A DNA stretch of 64,000 nt from an uncultured Treponema sp. (lineage in GTDB: Bacteria > Spirochaetota > Spirochaetia > Treponematales > Treponemataceae), in NCBI GenBank assembly GCA_946410085.1, contig CAMJZA010000004.1:1-64000 (forward strand), in the 5' to 3' direction. The stretch's first letter is position 1, and the number at the start of each line of letters is the position of its first letter. The position numbers and the translations under genes were made by a program. The notes below the pieces were generated by a model. That model searched no databases. It saw nothing but the letters and a program-made list of their open reading frames with translations, and had not been told where the DNA came from. Positions 44,324 to 54,577 of the stretch are shown in pieces.

Positions 44324-46132
44324 TCAGCCTAAGGCCGCGAACTCAGCCTTGACCAGCTCCTGTATGCGGGCGGCTGCCTCGTCGAGCGGGACAAGCTCGG
44401 CCTCTGCCTCACGGCGCAGCTTGATCTCCACCTTGGGCAGGTTCTTGTCGCCGACGGTCACGCGGACGGGGAAGCCGATGAGGTCGGCATCGTTAAACTT
44501 GACGCCCGGCCGCTCGTCGCGGTCGTCGAGCAGGACTTCAACGCCGGCCGCCATAAGCTCCTCGTAGAGCTTGTCCGCGGCGTCCTTCATCGCGTCCTTG
44601 TACTTAATGGGAACGATGCAGACCGTCATGGGGGCAACGCTGACCGGCCAGATGATTCCCTTGTCGTCGTGGTTTGCCTCGATGATGCTGGCAAGCACGC
44701 GGTCAACGCCGATGCCGTAGCAGCCCATCGTCGGGACGGCCGCCTTGCCGTTCTTGTCCAGGTAGCTTACGCCCATGCTCTCGGTATACTTCTTGCCGAG
44801 CTTGAAGATGTGTCCCAGCTCGTTGCCTCTGGTCGTGTAGAACTTACCGCCGCAGACCGGGCAGGTGTCGCCCTCCTTCGCCGTGCGCACGTCCGCCTTG
44901 AGCCAGGGGCTATAGTCGCGGTCCGGTTCCACGTGCCTGATGTGGAATCCGTCCTTGCCCGCGCCGGTGATCGCGTCGTGCATGTCCTCGACGGACAGGT
45001 CCTGCAGGACGGGGCACCTGACGGTCAGGGGACCGACAAAGCCGTGTCCTGCTCCCGCCCACTTGCGCACCTCTTCGTCATCGGCAAGGCAGACCTCGCT
45101 CGCCTTAAGGGCGCCCGCGAGCTTTGCCTCGTTCACCTCAAGGTCGCCGCGGATGGCGACGCAGACGTAGGAGACCGGGTAGAAGGTGAGGTTTCCGTCC
45201 TTGACCGCCTTGAGCTCCTTGCCGCCGGGCGCGCTGCCCATGTCGAGTGTGGAGTTTATGACGCGGTAAATCAGCGATTTGATGAAGGTCTTGGGAGTCG
45301 CATTAAAGAACTTCTCCATGTCCTCAATCGAGAACACGTTGGGGGTCGCGACTTCCTCTACGGCAAGGTCGGTTTTGACCTGGGGCTTGCCGTCATTGCC
45401 CAGCGCCGGGTCGGGCTTGCAGGCGGCCTTCTCCACGTTGGCGGCATAATCGCAGCCGTGGCAGAGGATGAGCGTGTCGTCGCCGATGGAACTTTCCACC
45501 ATGAACTCCTCGCTGCCGCTGCCGCCCATGCTGCCGGTGTCTGCCTTGACGACGATCACCTTGAGGCCCAGGCGCTTGAAGATTGCAAGGTAGGCGTCCG
45601 CATAGGCGCGGTAGGACTGGTCGAGCGACTCGTCATCGGCATTGAAGGTATAGCCGTCCATCATATTGAACTCACGGCCCCGCATGACCCCGTAGCGGGG
45701 GCGGATCTCGTCGCGGTACTTCGTGTTTATCTGGTAGCAGTTTATGGGAAGCTGCTTGTAGCTGGTCAGGCCCTGCGCCATGATCGCGGTAAAGGCCTCC
45801 TCCGCCGTCGGGGAGACGACCATGTCCTGCTCCTGCCGGTTCTTGGCGGTCAGCATCTGCGGGCCCATCGTGTCCCAGCGACCACTCGCTTTCCAGATTT
45901 CGCCGGGAACGATGACGGTGGGCTTGAATTCCAGCGCGCCGGACTTCTCCAGCTCCTGCTTGATGATTGCCTCGAGCTTGCGGTAGCTCTTGAGGCCGAG
46001 CGGCATGTATGTGTAAAGGCCGTTGCCCAGCTTGCGGATTAAGTCAGCCCTGAGCATGAGCTGCTGGCTTGCGATGGTCGCCTCCGCCGGGGCTTCCCTC
46101 AGCGTGCGAAGTGGAATCTGCGATACTTTCAT
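44324..46132 (-). CDS. proS: Prolyl-tRNA synthetase
   Basis: MKVSQIPLRTLREAPAEATIASQQLMLRADLIRKLGNGLYTYMPLG...IRPRYGVMRGREFNMMDGYTF. Confidence 0.97.
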   Translation of the reverse strand: MKVSQIPLRTLREAPAEATIASQQLMLRADLIRKLGNGLYTYMPLGLKSYRKLEAIIKQELEKSGALEFKPTVIVPGEIWKASGRWDTMGPQMLTAKNRQEQDMVVSPTAEEAFTAIMAQGLTSYKQLPINCYQINTKYRDEIRPRYGVMRGREFNMMDGYTFNADDESLDQSYRAYADAYLAIFKRLGLKVIVVKADTGSMGGSGSEEFMVESSIGDDTLILCHGCDYAANVEKAACKPDPALGNDGKPQVKTDLAVEEVATPNVFSIEDMEKFFNATPKTFIKSLIYRVINSTLDMGSAPGGKELKAVKDGNLTFYPVSYVCVAIRGDLEVNEAKLAGALKASEVCLADDEEVRKWAGAGHGFVGPLTVRCPVLQDLSVEDMHDAITGAGKDGFHIRHVEPDRDYSPWLKADVRTAKEGDTCPVCGGKFYTTRGNELGHIFKLGKKYTESMGVSYLDKNGKAAVPTMGCYGIGVDRVLASIIEANHDDKGIIWPVSVAPMTVCIVPIKYKDAMKDAADKLYEELMAAGVEVLLDDRDERPGVKFNDADLIGFPVRVTVGDKNLPKVEIKLRREAEAELVPLDEAAARIQELVKAEFAALG

Positions 46133-46386
46133 AGGAAGGCATTATAGTGAAAAGGGGCGGGGCTTTCAACACAGGCCCGGCGCGCGTGTTTCCCCGTCCG
46201 GCCTTTTCCTCTTGTCAAAGGGGCTGCTTTGCGACTATATTTAGGGAGAGCAGCATTGTTCTGCTTTGCGTTTTTACGTTTATGATTTTACGGCGGTGCG
46301 GGCGGCCGCGCTTTCCCGGTTGCAGTCTGCAGGCTGCGGCTGGTACGGCAGGACTGCCCGCACGGACTACAGGAGGCATACGGTTT

Positions 46387-47082
46387 ATGGATGAATATGC
46401 AAATATCGGGTACGCAGCTGAGCGCGAGAGCGCACAGAAGAAATTCCTGACGGGAACTTACGGCTGGATGGCCGTTGCCCTGCTCATCAGTGCGGCGTCG
46501 GCATTTGTTACGGCGAACAGCTACACCCTGCTCAAGCTCATCTTTACGGGCTGGCACTACTGGGTGCTGGTTATCGGCGAGCTTGCCCTGGTCTGGTGGC
46601 TGTCTGCGTCCATCCGCAGGATAAGCCTTGCGACGGCGGTGATCGGCTTCCTGGGCTATTCGGTGCTGAACGGCATGACGCTCGCGAGCATTTTCTTTGT
46701 CTATTCCCAGGAGTCGCTGACGGTTGTGTTCATCACCTGTGCAGCGATGTTTGCAGGTATGGCGCTCTACGGACTCAGGACGAAGAGCAACCTGTCCGGC
46801 TACGGGCAGTACCTGATTATGGCGGTCTGGGGCATCATCGTTGCGTCCCTGCTGAACATCCTGTTCAAGTCAAGCGGGCTCACGCTGATCATCTCGCTCG
46901 TGTCCGTCGCGGTCTTTGCGGGACTGACTGCCTACGACAGCCAGAAGCTGCTTGCCATCTCTGCACATGCCGACGACAGCGAGGCATACCGCAAGGTTTC
47001 CATCCTCGGTGCGCTGGAACTGTATCTTGACTTCATCAATATGTTCCTCGCCCTCCTGCGCATCTTCGGCAGGCGGCGCTAG
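46387..47082 (+). CDS. Bax inhibitor-1/YccA family membrane protein
   Basis: Seven-TM profile, TAYDSQKLLAIS...LGALELYLDFINMFLALLRIFG. Confidence 0.92.
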   Translation: MDEYANIGYAAERESAQKKFLTGTYGWMAVALLISAASAFVTANSYTLLKLIFTGWHYWVLVIGELALVWWLSASIRRISLATAVIGFLGYSVLNGMTLASIFFVYSQESLTVVFITCAAMFAGMALYGLRTKSNLSGYGQYLIMAVWGIIVASLLNILFKSSGLTLIISLVSVAVFAGLTAYDSQKLLAISAHADDSEAYRKVSILGALELYLDFINMFLALLRIFGRRR

Positions 47083-47169
47083 AACTGAATGGACGCGTAT
47101 AGAAGCACGGACCGGCGCTGGTGCTGGATAGATGCGTAGAAGCAGAGTCCGGCGCCGCAGGCTGCATGC

Positions 47170-47856
47170 TCATATCTGACTGAAGCAGTTTTCCGTCGGA
47201 TTTCCGTGCCCGTAATACAGGGTCCGCTCTCCGAGTGCCCTGATTTTTTCGGCGCTGTTCCTGAGTGCTTCCAGATCCGTGTAGAGGTGCCCGGTTGCGG
47301 GGCATTTCCAGTTGTCGAGGGCGTCGCCGACGAGGAGGCTGCTTCCGGCAACATCGACGCCGACGGAACCCTTCGTGTGGCCCGGCAGTTCAATGATTTT
47401 CGCGTCCACTCCGTAGGGCGCAAGGTCGTCTCCTTCCCTGACGGTCACGAGCGTTTCGGGTTTTTTGACGCTCGTGTTCCGCAGGACCTTGAGCGACAGG
47501 CCGAGTACGACGCGGCCGACCAGCCCGTAGGACTTGAGGGGCTGCCGGTCAAAGCTTTCGAACAGTTCAAGGTCGGCCTCGTGCACGGCGACGGGAATGC
47601 CGAAGTGCTTCGCAAGCCGGGCAGCGTTTTCTGCATGGTCAAAGTGTACGTGCGTCAGGACAATGAGCTTCATCGCATACTCACTGCATGCAGCGAGTAC
47701 CTTTTCGTAGCCTGCCGCACTGCAGGTGTCAACAAGGATGGCGTTGCAGGCTTTTCCGCCCTCCTTTTCGTCTTCCTGTGCATTTCCCTGTGCGACAATA
47801 TAGCAGTTGTCCGTTCCGCACTGTATGCGGCGTATCGTGCATCCGGTCCGGTTCAT
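47170..47856 (-). CDS. MBL-fold metallo-hydrolase
   Basis: LTHVHFDHAENAARLA, LPGHTKGSVGVDV, VGDAL. Confidence 0.9.
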   Translation of the reverse strand: MNRTGCTIRRIQCGTDNCYIVAQGNAQEDEKEGGKACNAILVDTCSAAGYEKVLAACSEYAMKLIVLTHVHFDHAENAARLAKHFGIPVAVHEADLELFESFDRQPLKSYGLVGRVVLGLSLKVLRNTSVKKPETLVTVREGDDLAPYGVDAKIIELPGHTKGSVGVDVAGSSLLVGDALDNWKCPATGHLYTDLEALRNSAEKIRALGERTLYYGHGNPTENCFSQI

Positions 47857-48938
47857 GGCTTACTCCGTATTCCCAGGACGAACCAGCGGTATACGGGTAT
47901 CCGTGAGATGAGTCCGTTCAGGAGATAGCCGCCGGTAAATCCTGCCAGCAGGCTCAGGGCGTACACGGCGGGCGCGGGAAGCAGGCCCGGTTTTCCGATG
48001 AAGAGCCCGACGGCAGAAATGCCCAGGTAATGGAATACGTACAGGCCGAAGCTCCGCCGGTGCATCCAGCGGGTAAAGCCCGTGCTGACGTCGCCGTATT
48101 TTGCCGTTCCGCCGATGATTGCAAGGCAGGCGGCATAGCCGTAGCTGATGAACAGGGGCGAGCGGTAGACCGGGTTGTCCGCATAGTTCCTGCCGAACGT
48201 GCGGAGGCAGAATGCCGTACCGAGTGCGAGGGCTGCTGCAAGGAAGAGGGGAAAGCACCTGCACAGGACAGCCGTTACTGCATCGTGGGACAGGACAAAG
48301 TAGCCGAGCAGGAAGACGAATCCGTAGAGACCGAAGCGGTACACGACGATGAGCGGCGTGTTCAATACCTGTGCGGCCCCGTAGACCGGCAGGAGCAGGG
48401 CGATGAGGAGGGGAAGGGCCGCCCGGTCACATGCCTTTCCGCAGGCCTGCCAGAGCCGGTCCTTTTCGAGCCCCCGCAGGGGCACGAGCAGGAGTGAAAA
48501 GACCCAGAGGATCTGAATGTACCAGAGGACGCCGATGCCGCTCAATACGGCGATGACGAACTTTGCGGCAGCCGGTATAGCCGGATTGCGTTCCAGGACG
48601 CCCGAAATCGAGGCATTGATGAAGCCCTGGATGAACTGGAAGGCAAGCAGGCCGAGCGTGGACGGTACGAGCAGCTTCCTCGTCCTGCTCCGTATGAATT
48701 CCCGGCCGGTATGCTTTTCCAGATACAGGCGGGAACTGATGCCCGACACCATGAACAGGAGCATCATGATCCAGGGGTAGACGATGTACTGGAACAGATC
48801 CTGATACTGCACGTCCAGATCCGTAATCCTGCCGACTACCCCGACAATGCCTTCCGCATTGTACATGTAGACGACGTGATACAGGACCACGATGACGACC
48901 GTTGCCCACCTGATGTTGTCCAGATAGTGCTTTCTCAT
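47853..48938 (-). CDS. Acyltransferase family 3 membrane protein
   Basis: MRKHYLDNIRWATVVIVVLYHVVYMYN...FMVSGISSRLYLEK. Confidence 0.85.
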   Translation of the reverse strand: MRKHYLDNIRWATVVIVVLYHVVYMYNAEGIVGVVGRITDLDVQYQDLFQYIVYPWIMMLLFMVSGISSRLYLEKHTGREFIRSRTRKLLVPSTLGLLAFQFIQGFINASISGVLERNPAIPAAAKFVIAVLSGIGVLWYIQILWVFSLLLVPLRGLEKDRLWQACGKACDRAALPLLIALLLPVYGAAQVLNTPLIVVYRFGLYGFVFLLGYFVLSHDAVTAVLCRCFPLFLAAALALGTAFCLRTFGRNYADNPVYRSPLFISYGYAACLAIIGGTAKYGDVSTGFTRWMHRRSFGLYVFHYLGISAVGLFIGKPGLLPAPAVYALSLLAGFTGGYLLNGLISRIPVYRWFVLGIRSKP

Positions 48939-49618
48939 GCCTTTTCTATGTTCTTGAAGTCAACCTGCTTGACTTCCCAGCGGTCGCCTGAGCGGGCGAC
49001 GGTGAGCCAGACGTAATTGCCGTCGGCAAGGGGGCCGGGGTTTATGACGGTCGTTCCGCCGATTTTCGAACTGCCCGCGCTCTCGTGGATATGGCCGGTT
49101 ACGACGGCGAGGGGCTTGTAGTCTTCAATGAACTTCCGCAGGCCGGCACTTCCGACGTGTGCACCGCTTTCTACCCGGTCGCAGTCCGTGTCCTTGGGCG
49201 GGTTGTGCATGATCGCGATGAGGTTGTTCCACTCGCCTTCGCCCTGCTGCGTCACGAGCGCAAGGTCGGAGACCAGTTCCTCATCCGTCCGCTCAAAGGG
49301 CGTTGCCCCGGAGAACTTGCTGCCGCCGCCGCTTCCGATGATGGAAAGCCCGTCGTGGCTTGCGAGTATCTTTTCCACCGAGATGTCGCGCTTTTCGAGT
49401 TCCGCAAGGAACGAAGGTTCGTCGCAGTTGCCGATGACCGCAAACAGGGAGTCGTGCATTGCGTGCAGCTTTTCCAGCGCGGGCAGGCCCGTTGCGCTTT
49501 CGCCGAACTTGGCAAAGTCTCCGGCGAAGAGGACAGCGTCGGCTTCCTTAAAAACAGCTTCCATTTTGTCCAGCACGTCCAGGTTGCCGTGCAGGTCGCT
49601 TATGACCAGAAATTTCAT
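48935..49618 (-). CDS. Metallophosphoesterase
   Basis: ISDLHGNLDVLDKM, FAGDFAKFGES, IGNCDE, VTGHIHES. Confidence 0.88.
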   Translation of the reverse strand: MKFLVISDLHGNLDVLDKMEAVFKEADAVLFAGDFAKFGESATGLPALEKLHAMHDSLFAVIGNCDEPSFLAELEKRDISVEKILASHDGLSIIGSGGGSKFSGATPFERTDEELVSDLALVTQQGEGEWNNLIAIMHNPPKDTDCDRVESGAHVGSAGLRKFIEDYKPLAVVTGHIHESAGSSKIGGTTVINPGPLADGNYVWLTVARSGDRWEVKQVDFKNIEKA

Positions 49619-49691
49619 GTGCGGATTCCTCCTGTCTCTTTCAATTATTTGAATGCCTATCTAGAATGCCTTTTTCAGCACTGCCATCCGT

Positions 49692-50873
49692 TCAGCGGGC
49701 GAGAGCCTTTTTCAGTTCCGCCATCTGCTGCGGACTGCCGATCGTGATGCGCACGAAGTCTTCTATGCCCGGCGTGGCGAAATGGCGGATGAGGATGCCT
49801 GCATCGCGTGCCTGCTCATAGAGTTCCCTGCCGCTCATGCCGTCCTTGCGGGCAAAGACGAAGTTCGTCGTGCTGTCGATGACAAAGAAGCCCTGCTCCC
49901 GCAGGAAGGCGGTCAGCGATTCGCGCTCGCTTATAATCCGGCGGGCGTTTTGTGCATAGTAGCCTGCGGCCCGGCAGGAGGCAATGGCCGCCGTCTTGGC
50001 AACGAAGTCGACCGGGAAGTGGTTGAACGAGTTCTTGACACGGAAGACCGCCTGCACCAGCTCGGGATCGGCGACGATGTAGCCCAGCCGCATGCCTGCG
50101 AAGGAGAGGGACTTGCTGAATGTCCTGACGATGACGAGGTTCCTGTGGGTCTTGAGCAGGGGCAGGCAGCTTTCGCCGCCGAAGTCGCAGTAGGCTTCGT
50201 CAACCGCGACGACCTGTCCTGCCGGTGCGGCATTGAGCAGCGCTTCCACCTGGGAGCGCGTCAGGGCAAGCCCCGTCGGTGCGTTGGGGTTTGCAAAGAT
50301 GATGCTGCTCTTCGTCCTGTTTGCGTGGGCGAGCATCGTGTCCGTGTCGAGCGTCCAGTCGGGGCGCAGGGGAACGCGGTCCATCGGTATCTGGTAGTAG
50401 CCGCAGTAAACCGGGTAAAAGCTGTAGGTGTGCTCGGGGAACACGAGCGGCCTGTCGGAGTCAAAGAAGCTGTAAAAGACGAAGCTCAGTACCTCGTCGC
50501 TGCCGTTTCCGCAGAAAATCATGTCCGGCGTAATCTCGAATCCCAGCTCGTCTTCCGGGGCAGGGGAACAGGCGCTGGTGGCAACGTCATTGGTTGCGCA
50601 GCAACCTGTGGAACATCGGGTGCGGGCAAGGACGCCGCCGGTCGCGTTGAGCATCCGGGCAATCTCCGTCCGCAGTTCCGTCACGTCCGGGTCAGGGTAG
50701 AGGCTGAGCTTTTCCGGATGGGAGGAAAGCGCGTCGTTAACTGCCGCAATGACGCTGGGGTGCGGCGGATAGGGGTTCTCGTTTGCGTTGAGCTTTATGT
50801 AGACACGGTCCGTCGGCTGTTCGCCGGGGACATAGGGGTGCAGGTTTTCGAGCCGTTTTAAAACAAATTCCAT
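49692..50873 (-). CDS. hisC: Histidinol-phosphate aminotransferase
   Basis: KLNANENPYPPHPSV...FCGNGSDEVLSF...VVDEAYCDFGGES...FSKSLSFAGMRLGY. Confidence 0.92.
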   Translation of the reverse strand: MEFVLKRLENLHPYVPGEQPTDRVYIKLNANENPYPPHPSVIAAVNDALSSHPEKLSLYPDPDVTELRTEIARMLNATGGVLARTRCSTGCCATNDVATSACSPAPEDELGFEITPDMIFCGNGSDEVLSFVFYSFFDSDRPLVFPEHTYSFYPVYCGYYQIPMDRVPLRPDWTLDTDTMLAHANRTKSSIIFANPNAPTGLALTRSQVEALLNAAPAGQVVAVDEAYCDFGGESCLPLLKTHRNLVIVRTFSKSLSFAGMRLGYIVADPELVQAVFRVKNSFNHFPVDFVAKTAAIASCRAAGYYAQNARRIISERESLTAFLREQGFFVIDSTTNFVFARKDGMSGRELYEQARDAGILIRHFATPGIEDFVRITIGSPQQMAELKKALAR

Positions 50874-51151
50874 GCCCTTATTCTATAGAAAACAACAGGC
50901 ATGGACAAGGGCAGGCGGGGCCGTCAGCATCGGCAGGCGGGGCAGGAATCCGGCGCTGTCCGCCGGTCGAACTGGGAGGCGTACCCGCGGCAATAACGCG
51001 CAGTCGGTGGCCGGAAGGTCCTCAGTCCGGCGTTGAAGCAGAGGGACAGGCTTCGGCAGGCCTACGGGCCGGCGTTCGGCCATTTTGTCCCGTCGGAAGC
51101 TGTTCTTGAGACCTGATACTCATATTAGTAACAGAAAAACGCCAAAAGTCC

Positions 51152-51181
51152 TTGACAGGCAGGAAAGGGAAATGCTATAAA
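51152..51181 (+). promoter_or_regulatory. Predicted promoter TTGACA-N18-TATAAA for amino-acid ABC transporter operon
   Basis: -35 51152-51157, -10 51176-51181. Confidence 0.7.
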
Positions 51182-51273
51182 CAGTATACCTAGTAAACCA
51201 CTGGTAAAATCAACAACCCCGATGCAGCGCGTCGGGGGATGAGACTATTGTCACGAATAACAAGGAGGCTTTT

Positions 51274-52167
51274 ATGAAAAAACTGATGACCCTGACTGCC
51301 GCCGTTCTGGCTGCAGCCGCACTCTTTGCCGCGGAACCCAAATCCGGTGCAATTGACAAAAAGGCGTTTGATGCAATTGTTTCTTCCGGCGTCACTGCAA
51401 GCGATGCGGAGATCGCCGCAAGCGAATGGGCTTCTGCCGTCAGGAAGGCCGGCGTGCTCCGTGTCGGCGGAACCAGGACGAGTTACCTGTTCAGCCAGCT
51501 GGACGAGACGGACAACAAGGTCCGCGGCTTTGATGCCGGTCTGTACCAGCTGCTTGCCCGCTATATCCTTGGCGATGCATCCAAATACGAGCTGACCCAG
51601 GTCAATTCCAGTACCCGTGAGTCCGTCCTGCGTACGGATCAGGTAGACTGCGTGTTCGCCACCTATTCCATTACGCCTGCACGGCAGGAAGTCATTTCCT
51701 TTGCCGGTCCCTACTACGTGTCCAAACAGGCAATCCTCGTGAAGAACAAGTACAAGAAAATCAAGGGCGTTGCCGACCTCGCCGGAAAGACGGTCGCCAC
51801 ACAAGCAGGATCAACCGGTCCTGCACTGCTCAAGGAGTATGCACCCAAGGCAAAGATACAGGAATTCGCCACCGACCAGGAAGCCCGCACGGCGCTTGAG
51901 CAGGGCCGCGTGAACGCCTACGTCACCGACTATACCCTCCTGCTGAATGCAATGGTGAAGAACCCCGGGGCCTACCAGATCGCCGGGGACGTCTTTGGCC
52001 CCGAGGACAGCTACGGAATCGGCGTTCCGCTCGGATCCGATGCGGTTGCGTTCATCAACGGCTTCCTGAAGAAGATTGAGGCGGACGGAACCTGGGAAAA
52101 GCTGTGGAAGGTGTCGCTCGGTGACCGCACCGGCATAAAGACCGCTCCCAAGGCTCCCCAGCTGTAA
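51274..52167 (+). CDS. Amino-acid ABC transporter substrate-binding protein
   Basis: Signal peptide; RGFDAGLYQLLARY...STRESVLRTDQVDCVFATYSITPARQEVISFAGPYY. Confidence 0.92.
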   Translation: MKKLMTLTAAVLAAAALFAAEPKSGAIDKKAFDAIVSSGVTASDAEIAASEWASAVRKAGVLRVGGTRTSYLFSQLDETDNKVRGFDAGLYQLLARYILGDASKYELTQVNSSTRESVLRTDQVDCVFATYSITPARQEVISFAGPYYVSKQAILVKNKYKKIKGVADLAGKTVATQAGSTGPALLKEYAPKAKIQEFATDQEARTALEQGRVNAYVTDYTLLLNAMVKNPGAYQIAGDVFGPEDSYGIGVPLGSDAVAFINGFLKKIEADGTWEKLWKVSLGDRTGIKTAPKAPQL

Positions 52168-52304
52168 GGGAATCCGGAACTGAGGCGGCGGGGCGTCCCC
52201 TGCTGCGGCAGCGGCGAAGTACGGTGATACGGAATGCCGGAGACCGCTGCTGCCTGGGAGGACGCCCTTTCCGCCTTGTTCCCGTGCCCGCTACCGACTG
52301 CCCT

Positions 52305-52964
52305 ATGAGCATAGCGCAATTACTTTCAGAATACGGACTGGACTACCTCGTCAGCTATCTTACGACACTCCACCTGACCGCCCTTGCATTCGTGCTGGCG
52401 TTCGTGCTGGGAATTGCCATTACGGTCATGCGGATCTGCCCGGTAAAGCCCCTGCGCAGGTTCGGGGATTTTTACGTGCAGGTGTTCAGGAACATTCCGG
52501 GGGCTGCCCTCCTGATCCTGCTCGTCTACGCACTTCCCTACCTGAATCTCGTCCTGTCCTACTACCTCTGCCTCCTGATAGCCATTACCCTCATTCCCTC
52601 TGCGTTCATGTCCGAGCACCTTATTTCCGGCATCAACACGATTGACCGGGGGCAGGTGGAAGCCGCCCGTTCGCTCGGCCTGCGTTTCTTTCAGATTATA
52701 CGGAAAATCATCATGCCGCAGGCTCTGCGGGCTACCGTCCTTCCCATGACGAACCTCCTCATTGCAACGATGCTGACGACTGCATTGGGGAGCCAGGTTC
52801 CGCTTGATCCGAGGGAACTGACGGGACTTGTTGCCCACATCAATACCTATGCCGTCGGCGGCATAAAGGCGTTCGTCATCACGGCCTTTTTTTACTGCCT
52901 GACGGCCTTCCTGATTGCCTTTGCCGGCAACAGGCTTGACCGGAAGGTAAGGAGGCTCGGATGA
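52305..52964 (+). CDS. Amino-acid ABC transporter permease
   Basis: HisM/GlnP-like: EAARSLGLRFFQIIRKIIMPQALRATVLPMTN. Confidence 0.9.
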   Translation: MSIAQLLSEYGLDYLVSYLTTLHLTALAFVLAFVLGIAITVMRICPVKPLRRFGDFYVQVFRNIPGAALLILLVYALPYLNLVLSYYLCLLIAITLIPSAFMSEHLISGINTIDRGQVEAARSLGLRFFQIIRKIIMPQALRATVLPMTNLLIATMLTTALGSQVPLDPRELTGLVAHINTYAVGGIKAFVITAFFYCLTAFLIAFAGNRLDRKVRRLG

Positions 52965-53767
52965 AGCGGGATACGGGCGTTCTGTCCGCGCTCTTTGAGG
53001 AACCGGGCCCGCGGACCCGGAAGAAGATTGCGTTCTATACGGTCCTCTCGCTGCTGCTGCTTGCCGTTGCCTTTGCGCTGCTGGTCCGGCAGTTCTACGA
53101 GACGGGGCAGCTTTCTTCCCGCTACTGGGACTTCTTCCTGCGGAAGACGACCTGGATCTTTTTGGGAAAGGGGCTCCTCGGTACCGTGTGCGTCGCACTC
53201 GTTGCCGTCTGCCTTACCCTCGCGATGGGCTTTCTGATGATGCTCGCCCGCGTCCGGGGGAACCGGGCCTGGGGCTTTGCCGGACGGCTCATGACGGACT
53301 TTACGCGCGGGGTGCCGACCCTGCTTTTCATCTATTTCTTCTTTTTCGTCACCCCTCAGCTGGGGATAAAGCTGTCCGCATTCTGGAAGATAACGCTGCC
53401 GGTTGCGATTTCGGCCAGCGGCTCCGTTGCCGAAGTACTGCGCGGCGGCGTGAACGCCGTACACCGGGGGCAGCGGGAGGCAGCCCTGTCACTCGGGCTG
53501 AGCGAAAACCGGACCTTCTTCAAGATCATTTTCCCGCAGGCCTTCGCATACGTCATTCCTTCCCTCATTTCGGAACTGGTCATCATCCTGAAGGACACGA
53601 CCTTTGCCTACATTGTCTCCTTCAACGACCTGATGCAGAATGCGAGCGTCCTCATATCGAACTATGACGCACTCCTTTCCGTGTATCTTGTGGTCGCCGT
53701 CATATACATACTCATCAACTACCTGCTGAACAGGCTCTCGGTGGCTCTGGCGGGCACGAGGAGGTAA
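52961..53767 (+). CDS. Amino-acid ABC transporter permease
   Basis: RGVPTLLFIYF...GQREAALSLGLSENRTFFKIIFPQAFAYVIPSLISELVIILKDTTF. Confidence 0.9.
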   Translation: MKRDTGVLSALFEEPGPRTRKKIAFYTVLSLLLLAVAFALLVRQFYETGQLSSRYWDFFLRKTTWIFLGKGLLGTVCVALVAVCLTLAMGFLMMLARVRGNRAWGFAGRLMTDFTRGVPTLLFIYFFFFVTPQLGIKLSAFWKITLPVAISASGSVAEVLRGGVNAVHRGQREAALSLGLSENRTFFKIIFPQAFAYVIPSLISELVIILKDTTFAYIVSFNDLMQNASVLISNYDALLSVYLVVAVIYILINYLLNRLSVALAGTRR

Positions 53768-53769
53768 TC

Positions 53770-54573
53770 ATGGAAACACCGACAGCATCTGCGGCCCCGG
53801 CTGCGTCCGGAGCGTCAGCCGCAGCAGAGACAGCGGAAACACCGGTCATAGAACTGCGCCACTTGGACAGGCATTTCGGTTCCCTCCACGTCCTGAACGA
53901 CGTGAGCCTGAAGGTATACCGGGGAGAAGTGGTTGCGGTCATCGGCCCGTCGGGATCAGGGAAATCAACCCTCTGCCGGACAATCAACCGGCTGGAAACG
54001 GTCGCATCCGGTGAAATCCTCATTGACGGCGAACCCCTTCCCCAGGAAGGAAAGGAACTTGCCCGGCTCCGTTCGGAGGTGGGCATGGTGTTCCAGTCCT
54101 TCAACCTCTTTGCCCACATGACGGTGCTGGACAACGTGATGCTTGCCCCGGTAGACGTGCTGAAGCGGAAGAAGAGCGAGGTCCGGGAAGAAGCGATGGA
54201 ACTGCTGCGCCGGGTCGGTGTGGAAAGCGAGGCCGGCAAATATCCGCAGCAGCTTTCCGGCGGTCAGCAGCAGCGGGTTGCCATTGCCCGCTCGCTCATA
54301 ATGCGGCCCAAGGCGATGCTTTTTGACGAGCCGACGAGTGCGCTTGATCCCGAGATGATCGGGGAAGTGCTCGCCGTCATCCGGGAACTGGCGGACGACG
54401 GCATGACGATGCTGATTGTCACGCACGAGATGGGCTTTGCAAAAGAAGTTGCCGACCGGATTGTGTTCATGGAAAAGGGGCGTGCCCTTGCTGACGAACG
54501 GACGGCGGATTTCTTTGAAAAGCAGACGAACCCGAGAATCCTGTCCTTCCTGAGCAAGATAGAGGGCGTCTGA
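53770..54573 (+). CDS. Amino-acid ABC transporter ATP-binding protein
   Basis: Walker A IGPSGSGKSTLCRTINRLE; LSGGQQQRVAIARSL; MLFDEPTSALDPEMIGEVL. Confidence 0.95.
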   Translation: METPTASAAPAASGASAAAETAETPVIELRHLDRHFGSLHVLNDVSLKVYRGEVVAVIGPSGSGKSTLCRTINRLETVASGEILIDGEPLPQEGKELARLRSEVGMVFQSFNLFAHMTVLDNVMLAPVDVLKRKKSEVREEAMELLRRVGVESEAGKYPQQLSGGQQQRVAIARSLIMRPKAMLFDEPTSALDPEMIGEVLAVIRELADDGMTMLIVTHEMGFAKEVADRIVFMEKGRALADERTADFFEKQTNPRILSFLSKIEGV

Positions 54574-54577
54574 CGGC

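Noticed and set aside
47087-47163. Imperfect ~39-bp tandem duplication after the Bax-inhibitor gene
   Set aside because: Visible but weak; likely a decayed duplication with no evident function
51217-51237. Hairpin CCCCGA/TCGGGG in the ABC-transporter leader as a riboswitch
   Set aside because: Single short stem, no known riboswitch core recognised
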